Source: Piscibacillus sp052246295
GTDB lineage: Bacteria > Bacillota > Bacilli > Bacillales > Alkalibacillaceae
Assembly (NCBI GenBank): GCA_052246295.1
Contig: JBQQCO010000004.1
Direction: 5' to 3' (one strand)
Length of the DNA: 64,000 nt
Position 1 is the stretch's first letter. Each line of letters begins with the position of its first letter. The notes under the pieces are model-generated. The model ran no database searches. It was given only the letters and a program-made list of their open reading frames with translations, and was not told the DNA's origin. Shown in pieces: positions 59,131 through 64,000 of the stretch. A program made the translations under genes and the position numbers.

Positions 59131-59408
59131 ACAACCATAAAAAACTCTTGTAAAAATTCACCCTTTAAACCCGCATTCGACCGTTCGCTTATTAAAAAAG
59201 TCTTGAATCAAATCGGTGTTTTTATCAATTTCTTTCCTCACACATGTTACAAAACTTTATTAATACCATAATAAACTCTTGTAGAAAAACAAGGGAAACC
59301 CCTGATATAAAAGGATTTCCCATTTTTCTTCACACGCTCTTACAAAACTTTTTTCTCATTATTTCGTGTGTTTTTACAACACTTTATTCTTCTTACAAGA
59401 CTTTATTA
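59131..59408. repeat. Mixed-orientation word repeats, ACTCTTGTA/TTACAAGAC type
   Basis: The gap between the two methyltransferase genes holds CCATAAAAAACTCTTGTAA (about 59138) and ACCATAATAAACTCTTGTAG (about 59264) in one orientation, and TTACAAAACTTT (59250, 59340), TTACAACACTTT (59374) and TTACAAGACTTTATTATGG (59393) in the other. Steps are irregular (19, 34, about 90 bp). The first and last words can pair as long imperfect hairpins. It seems to be a rearranged relative of the phased arrays. Confidence 0.5.
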
Positions 59409-59413
59409 TGGGG

Positions 59414-60790
59414 CTACATTTCCAACACCAACTCCGTCACGCTCTCAATGTGATTGCTCTGAGGAAACATGTCGACTGGTTGGATCTGTTTCGCGCTATA
59501 TCCACCTTCAGCAAGTATTTTAATATCGCGAGCTAATGTTGAAGGATTACATGAAACATAAACAATTCTTTTTGGTTTCATATCGATCATGGCTTTAAGT
59601 AATTCTTCATCACAGCCTTTACGAGGTGGATCCACGACGATGACGTCTGGTCCTAGTCCTTGCGCTTTCCACCAAGGCATTACTTTCTCTGCTTCACCAA
59701 CAAAAAACTCTGCATTATCAATATGGTTTCGTTTCGCATTATCCTTCGCGTCGTCAACTGCTTGTGGTACGACTTCGACGCCATAAACTTTCTTCGCATG
59801 CTGGGCTAAGAAAAGTGATATGCTTCCAATCCCGCAATAAGCATCAATGACCGTTTCATTACCGGTTAAATTCGCAAACTTTAATGCTTGGTCATAGAGG
59901 CGCTCGGTTTGTTCAGGATTCACCTGAAAGAATGAATGAGCTGAAATTGCAAACTCTAAGTCACCTATTCGATCGATGATGACATCTTCTCCCCATAACG
60001 TTTTAGACTCGCGACCCATGATGACGTTCGTCTGCTTTGGGTTATAGTTGTGGATGATTCCTTTGATATTAGAGTCCAATGCTTTTATTTTATCAACAAG
60101 CTTGTCTTGATGAGGAATTTTCTTCGTTTTTGTTACAAGCACTACCATTATCTCGCCTGTATGGTAGCCGGAACGGACGACGATATGACGAATCACACCA
60201 CGGTGCGTTTCTTCATCATACGGCTCGATACCAAGTTCTTCTATAATACCGCTCATTTCACGGACGATATGATCATTCGCCTCGTTTTGAACTGGGCAAG
60301 TATCCATATCTATTATACGGTGACTGCGTTTTTGATAAAATCCTGTTAACACCTTCCCATCTCGTTCGCCAACAGGAATTTGGACTTTATTACGATAACT
60401 CCATGGTTCGTCCATCCCAATGACAGGGTGCACAGGTACATCCGACATATGCGCAATTTTGTGCATTACATCTTGCACTTGTTTTTGCTTCATCTTAAGC
60501 TGGCGTTCGTAAGTCATATGTTGAATCTGGCAACCGCCACATTGGTAAAACACTTCACAAGGTGGCTCGATTCTGTCTTCGCTTGGTTCAATTAATTCAA
60601 TTAGCTTGCCAAAAGCTATATTTTTCTTTACTTTTACGATTTTTACTTTAGCTTTCTCACCCGGCAATCCGTACGGGACAAACACTGGATAACCGTCGAT
60701 TTTCCCGACGCCATTCCCTTCATGGGTCAGGTCGACAAATTCTAAATCTATGTATTCATTTTTCTTAACTGGAGCAGCTTTTTTCGCCAT
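59414..60790 (-). CDS. rlmCD: 23S rRNA m5U methyltransferase RlmCD
   Basis: A 458-residue RumA-family enzyme. TRAM domain at about 12-70, then a complete iron-sulfur site with PPCEVFYQCGGCQ (CX5CxxC pattern) and MDTCPVQNEA. The SAM domain has VIDAYCGIGSISLFLA (about 313-328), DPPRKGCDEELL and the nucleophile Cys in YVSCNPSTLA (about 410). In Gram-positive bacteria one enzyme (YefA/RlmCD) methylates U747 and U1939 of 23S rRNA. The position near dgkB and gatB matches B. subtilis yefA. ATG at 60790 follows AGAAGGACGG. Confidence 0.94.
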   Translation of the reverse strand: MAKKAAPVKKNEYIDLEFVDLTHEGNGVGKIDGYPVFVPYGLPGEKAKVKIVKVKKNIAFGKLIELIEPSEDRIEPPCEVFYQCGGCQIQHMTYERQLKMKQKQVQDVMHKIAHMSDVPVHPVIGMDEPWSYRNKVQIPVGERDGKVLTGFYQKRSHRIIDMDTCPVQNEANDHIVREMSGIIEELGIEPYDEETHRGVIRHIVVRSGYHTGEIMVVLVTKTKKIPHQDKLVDKIKALDSNIKGIIHNYNPKQTNVIMGRESKTLWGEDVIIDRIGDLEFAISAHSFFQVNPEQTERLYDQALKFANLTGNETVIDAYCGIGSISLFLAQHAKKVYGVEVVPQAVDDAKDNAKRNHIDNAEFFVGEAEKVMPWWKAQGLGPDVIVVDPPRKGCDEELLKAMIDMKPKRIVYVSCNPSTLARDIKILAEGGYSAKQIQPVDMFPQSNHIESVTELVLEM

Positions 60791-60882
60791 TTAGATCCGT
60801 CCTTCTATCTTTATTACTTAAACATTATACGTTAAGACAGGAATTGATTTAAAGTAAGAGCCGCTACATACCGTTAAAATAA

Positions 60883-60915
60883 TTGACAATCACTTAGTCT
60901 TGATTATAATTATAA
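60883..60915 (+). promoter_or_regulatory. Sigma-A promoter with Fur-box-like -10 region
   Basis: TTGACA (60883-60888), 16-bp spacer and TATAAT (60905-60910) make a near-consensus promoter with no gene behind it. TGATTATAATTATAA (60901-60915) matches 12 of the 14 fixed positions of the Fur 7-1-7 box TGATAAT-N-ATTATCA. In AT-rich DNA this can occur by chance. Confidence 0.65.
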
Positions 60916-60916
60916 G

Positions 60917-61089
60917 TAAATAGTATGATTTTGTATGTGTCACTTTTATGTGGCATATACTTAAATAAGGTGAGATGCTCCAACATCCCACCTCACGCAG
61001 TCCTTTAGCAAGATAAGGCTGTTTTACTCTAATAGTTGTTTTTTTCTTCACTACCTTGCTTCCCCTTTAAGCAAGGTAGTTTATTTTTG
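60917..61089 (+). ncRNA. Candidate small regulatory RNA
   Basis: A promoter at 60883-60910 and a strong terminator (CTACCTTGCTT/AAGCAAGGTAG, 61051-61079, then TTTATTTTT) enclose about 170 nt without a convincing ORF. Predicted folds: GGTGAGATG/CATCCCACC (60968-60994) and CAGTCCTT/AAGGCTG (61000-61022). C-rich unpaired stretches, including the terminator loop CCCCTTT, could pair with ribosome binding sites, as in FsrA or RoxS. The Fur-like box makes an FsrA-type iron-sparing RNA possible; that identity is not shown. A 13-codon ORF at 60973 is too weak to explain it. Confidence 0.6.
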
Positions 61090-61175
61090 TCCGAAGTACT
61101 GATCCAAATAAATGGAAGGACAAAAATTTGAGCATCTAATATTCACGAACATATATTCGGTTTTAGTAATAAAAA

Positions 61176-61217
61176 AGCAATTCATTAGGGCCACTATCTC
61201 CCCCAAAATGAATTGCT
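61176..61217. terminator. Terminator of dgkB
   Basis: An 11-bp stem AGCAATTCATT/AATGAATTGCT with a 20-nt loop, T-rich on both flanks, abuts the dgkB stop codon. Confidence 0.8.
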
Positions 61218-61223
61218 CTTTTT

Positions 61224-62123
61224 TTATTCTATCTCTTCTTTTGGTAAGAAAAATTCAATATGTTTGTGTAAAACTTCGAATGTTCCTGGTAAGTTGCCAC
61301 CATACTCACCATCTAAATTAAGCTGCATCGTTTCAGCTGCTGGTGTGACTTTGATTCGATTCGCGTGTGCATAGATGACGTGATCATCATCAATATGCTG
61401 ACCTCGTAACGCTTTATTGGCAAGTAACACAAACTCAGCGAGATTAATTTTCCTTAAAATCATAAGGTCAAAGTACCCATCATCCATCGTTGCATGTGGC
61501 GCCAACTTCTCAAATCCTCCAACTGAATTCGAGTTTGAGACTAAGAACAACATAATTTCGTCTTCGAATACTTGATCGTCGTATTCAATACGAACTTTGG
61601 TTGGCCTTAATGATGGAAGCATTTCAATTCCTTTTAAGTAATAAGCCAGCTGGCCAAGTACTGTCTTAAGCTTACTTGGAACTTCATACGTTAGTTCTGT
61701 CAACTTACCGCCACCTGCGATGTTCATAAAGTGGTGGTCATTAACACGGCCGATATCTAATTGTTTCGTGTGGCCTTCAACAATGATTTTTAACGCACGT
61801 CTAAAATCACGTGGAACGCGAATTGCTCTTGCGAAATCATTTGTAGTCCCCATTGGTAAAATCCCTAGCTTCGGTCGGTGCTCTGCTCTTGCCATGCCGT
61901 CCACGACTTCGTTCACGGTACCGTCCCCACCTGCTGCTACGATTAAATCAAATTCTCGTTCACAGGCAAGTTTTGCAGCATCTCTAGCGCACCCGTCCCC
62001 TGTTGTTGCGTGAGCGGACGTTTCAAATCCGGCAATTTCTAATGTTTCAAGAACTTCTGGCAATGCTTTTCGCATTGCTTCTCGACCTGAAGTTGGGTTG
62101 TAAATGATTCGAGCTCGTTTCAT
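61224..62123 (-). CDS. dgkB: Diacylglycerol kinase
   Basis: A 299-residue soluble lipid kinase that phosphorylates diacylglycerol, recycling the lipid left over from lipoteichoic acid synthesis to phosphatidic acid. The DAGK catalytic domain shows RIIYNPTSGREAM at the start, AAGGDGTVNEVVDGMA (about 62-77) with the nucleotide-binding GGDGT, and GTTNDFARA. ATG at 62123 follows AAGGTGAG; an in-frame GTG six codons earlier is less likely. Position between rlmCD and gatB matches the gatB-dgkB-yefA order in Bacillus, with the glyoxalase gene inserted. Confidence 0.94.
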   Translation of the reverse strand: MKRARIIYNPTSGREAMRKALPEVLETLEIAGFETSAHATTGDGCARDAAKLACEREFDLIVAAGGDGTVNEVVDGMARAEHRPKLGILPMGTTNDFARAIRVPRDFRRALKIIVEGHTKQLDIGRVNDHHFMNIAGGGKLTELTYEVPSKLKTVLGQLAYYLKGIEMLPSLRPTKVRIEYDDQVFEDEIMLFLVSNSNSVGGFEKLAPHATMDDGYFDLMILRKINLAEFVLLANKALRGQHIDDDHVIYAHANRIKVTPAAETMQLNLDGEYGGNLPGTFEVLHKHIEFFLPKEEIE

Positions 62124-62195
62124 ACTCTCACCTTCTGTCACAATTGCTTATCTCTCTCAAGCATACTCCTATTTTATAAATAATGGAAGTACTTT

Positions 62196-62564
62196 TTACT
62201 GCCATTCTAAAATCTCAATCCGATTTCCAAATGGGTCTGCGACGTAGATTCGGTCTGCACCTGGCAGCTTATCATCTTGTTTATAAGCAATGCCTTGTTG
62301 GTCGAGATGACCCATGAGCCCCTTTAGTCCGTTTATTTCTAATGCTGGGTGTGCTTTCTTAGCTGGGTTAAACGGTTCTTCAACACCGATGTGAATTTGA
62401 ATGTCACCACGTTCAAACCAAACTCCACCGTTTTTCTTCAGTGCTTCTGGCTTCTCAACTTCTTCAAAACCTAACGCATCAATAAAAAACTTTCTAGCTT
62501 CGTCTTCTGAACCTCGTGGTGCCGCTAATTGTACATGATCGATTTGCTTGAATGTAAAACTCAT
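62196..62564 (-). CDS. Glyoxalase/VOC-family protein
   Basis: A 122-residue protein of the vicinal-oxygen-chelate fold, one betaalphabetabetabeta pair: KQIDHVQLAAPRGSEDEARKF (6-26), GGVWFERGDIQIHIGVEEPF (about 46-65) and the closing DRIYVADPFGNRIEILEWQ. His and Glu at the usual metal positions (DHVQL, IHIG, IEIL) are present. It could be a lyase, dioxygenase or resistance protein; nothing fixes the choice. ATG at 62564 follows AGGGGATGCTGG. It sits 27 bp after gatB, with which it is probably cotranscribed. Confidence 0.86.
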   Translation of the reverse strand: MSFTFKQIDHVQLAAPRGSEDEARKFFIDALGFEEVEKPEALKKNGGVWFERGDIQIHIGVEEPFNPAKKAHPALEINGLKGLMGHLDQQGIAYKQDDKLPGADRIYVADPFGNRIEILEWQ

Positions 62565-62591
62565 TCCCCAGCATCCCCTCTCAAATTTGAA

Positions 62592-64000
62592 TTAACGTTT
62601 ATCCAATTCTTCTACTAAAATCTTATTAACCATTGGCGGGTTGGCTTGCCCTTTAGTTTTCTTCATCACTTGACCAACTAAGAATTTAATGGCTCTGTCT
62701 TTACCATTTTTGTAGTCTGTAATCGACTGTTCGTTTTCATCTAAGACGCCAGTGATAATGTCGCGTAACTGACCTTCATCTGAGATTTGAACGAGACCTT
62801 TTTCCTTAACGATTTTCTCAGGATCTCCGCCATTTTTAAGAAGCTCTGTAATGACTTTTTTCGCAAGCTTAGATGATAGAGTACCTTTTTCAATTAGGTC
62901 GATCATTTTAGCTAGACTTTCAGGTGTTAATGGTAAGTCATTAAGTTCAACTTGTTGCTTATTCATGTAACCTGAAATGTCACCCATTAGCCAGTTGGTC
63001 GTCTGTTTCGGATCTGCTCCTTGATCAATTGTTGCTTCAAAGAAATCGGACATTTCTTTTGTATTTGTTAAAACTTGAGCATCATAATCATCAAGTCCTA
63101 ATTCATTAACGTAACGATTACGTCGAGAGTCTGGAAGCTCTGGGATAGACTGACGAACGCGTTCTTTCCACTCTTCATCAATATAAAGAGGGACTAAGTC
63201 AGGTTCTGGGAAGTAACGGTAATCATCCGAACCTTCCTTAACACGCATCAAGATTGTCTCTTTTGTTTTCTCATCATAACGTCTAGTTTCTTGTAAAATT
63301 TCGCCGCCTTGGCGTAGAACTTTTTCTTGACGTTTTTCTTCAAACTCAAGTCCTTGACGTACGAAGTTAAATGAGTTTAAGTTCTTAAGCTCCGTTTTTG
63401 TACCAAACTGTTCTTGTCCAATTGGACGAAGTGAAATGTTCGCGTCACAACGAAGTGACCCTTCCTGCATTTTCACATCTGATACACCTGTGAACTGTAT
63501 GATATTGCGTAATTTTTCTAAATAAGCATATGCTTCTTCAGGTGTGCGCATATCCGGTTCAGAAACGATTTCGATTAGCGGTGTACCTTGACGGTTGTAG
63601 TCTACTAGTGAATAACCATCGTCACCGTGTGTTAATTTACCTGCATCTTCTTCTAAATGAAGTCGAGTAATACCGATTCGTTTCTTCTCACCGTTAACTT
63701 CAATTTCAATCCAGCCGTTTTCACCGATTGGCTTATCAAACTGCGAAATTTGATAAGCTTTCGGGTTGTCTGGGTAGAAATAGTTTTTACGGTCAAACTT
63801 TGTATCTGTTGCGATTTCACAGTTAAGCGCCATCGCTGCACGCATTGCGTAATTAACCGCTTCTTCATTTAAGACTGGTAAAACTCCAGGGTACCCTAAG
63901 TCGATTGGGTTTACGTTAGAGTTCGGTTCATCACCGAAAGCGTTCGAGCTTGGGCTGAAGATTTTTGATTTCGTTTTTAATTCTACGTGTACTTCTAAAC
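62592..64000 (-). CDS. gatB: Aspartyl/glutamyl-tRNA amidotransferase subunit B (5' end outside window)
   Basis: The frame stays open to the window edge: before MRAAMALNCEIATDTKFD it reads back through VNPIDLGYPGVLPVLNEE to LEVHVELKTKSKIFSPSS, so only about ten N-terminal residues are missing. GatB, with GatA and GatC, converts Glu-tRNA-Gln and Asp-tRNA-Asn to the amide forms. The catalytic core spans HLEEDAGKLTHG, DYNRQGTPLIEIVSEPD and the C-terminal GatB/Yqey domain ends PPMVNKILVEELDKR. gatC and gatA should lie just right of this window. Confidence 0.96.
   Translation of the reverse strand, partial: LEVHVELKTKSKIFSPSSNAFGDEPNSNVNPIDLGYPGVLPVLNEEAVNYAMRAAMALNCEIATDTKFDRKNYFYPDNPKAYQISQFDKPIGENGWIEIEVNGEKKRIGITRLHLEEDAGKLTHGDDGYSLVDYNRQGTPLIEIVSEPDMRTPEEAYAYLEKLRNIIQFTGVSDVKMQEGSLRCDANISLRPIGQEQFGTKTELKNLNSFNFVRQGLEFEEKRQEKVLRQGGEILQETRRYDEKTKETILMRVKEGSDDYRYFPEPDLVPLYIDEEWKERVRQSIPELPDSRRNRYVNELGLDDYDAQVLTNTKEMSDFFEATIDQGADPKQTTNWLMGDISGYMNKQQVELNDLPLTPESLAKMIDLIEKGTLSSKLAKKVITELLKNGGDPEKIVKEKGLVQISDEGQLRDIITGVLDENEQSITDYKNGKDRAIKFLVGQVMKKTKGQANPPMVNKILVEELDKR

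Noticed and set aside
60973..61014. 13-codon ORF inside the candidate small RNA
   Set aside because: The would-be ribosome site touches the ATG, giving no spacing, and it lies in a predicted hairpin.
61112..61321. 69-residue plus-strand ORF at the dgkB end
   Set aside because: It is largely antisense to dgkB and its terminator; no support as a gene.

Overview
The window is AT-rich DNA from a Bacillaceae-type Firmicute, most likely a halotolerant or halophilic relative of Halobacillus, Alkalibacillus or Piscibacillus. Support comes from strong AGGAGG-type ribosome binding sites, T-box and THI-box leaders, the DesKR-Des lipid system, AprX, the gatB-dgkB-rlmCD neighbourhood known from Bacillus, and several osmoadaptation genes (MscL, a BCCT betaine carrier, an OpuE/PutP proline symporter). 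No prophage, CRISPR array or transposase was seen, so this is ordinary chromosome with many short transcription units.

Layout. 1-6.4 kb: T-box controlled argS, a GNAT, MscL, a YwaF-type membrane protein and two paralogous CAP-domain proteins. 6.6-13 kb: a zinc-dependent phospholipase C-like protein, a UMF1/ATG22-type carrier, an SLC13 carrier, a frameshifted GNAT and a TPR protein. 13-16.4 kb: TPP-riboswitch controlled thiamine-precursor ABC transporter with a thiamine-binding (DUF77) gene. 16.5-22.6 kb: AprX protease, an FAD oxidoreductase, a SLAP-domain protein, and des-desK-desR. 22.8-29 kb: divergent amidase and acetamidase/formamidase, an M14 peptidase, tRNA-Ala(GGC), an acyl-CoA dehydrogenase-like enzyme. 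29-36.7 kb: TetR-controlled MMPL exporter, GMP reductase behind a PurBox pair, BCCT carrier, HAD phosphatase. 36.8-48.5 kb: SNF2 helicase, chemotaxis receptor, broken DUF2569 gene, luciferase-like oxidoreductase, MFS carrier, small Cys/His-rich protein, XRE regulator with membrane partner, cupin. 48.7-57.4 kb: proline symporter with a 36-residue partner ORF, two Nudix proteins, polysaccharide deacetylase, GPP34 protein, FMN reductase next to a broken doxX, tRNA dihydrouridine synthase. 57.5-64 kb: two RumA-type 23S rRNA methyltransferases, a candidate small RNA, dgkB, a glyoxalase-fold protein and gatB, which runs off the right edge.

The most unusual signal is not a gene. At least nine intergenic spots carry arrays of a short word repeated at 20-21 bp intervals (two helical turns, or seven codons), each array using its own word: CCTGCAGGT, TCTAGTAAA, ATCGACCCC, TGAACGGGTT, GACATTG. 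Two arrays 16 kb apart (39986-40111 and 56286-56411) match unit for unit, including an off-word centre that reappears in a third array with another word. Together with a palindromic element showing a compensatory stem change (34.1 and 40.2 kb), a Bacillaceae-type repeat between the TetR operators and the MMPL gene, and a candidate Fur-controlled small RNA at 60.9 kb, these are the parts most worth follow-up. Three genes are visibly broken (GNAT at 10.8 kb, DUF2569 at 42.3 kb, doxX at 54.7 kb).
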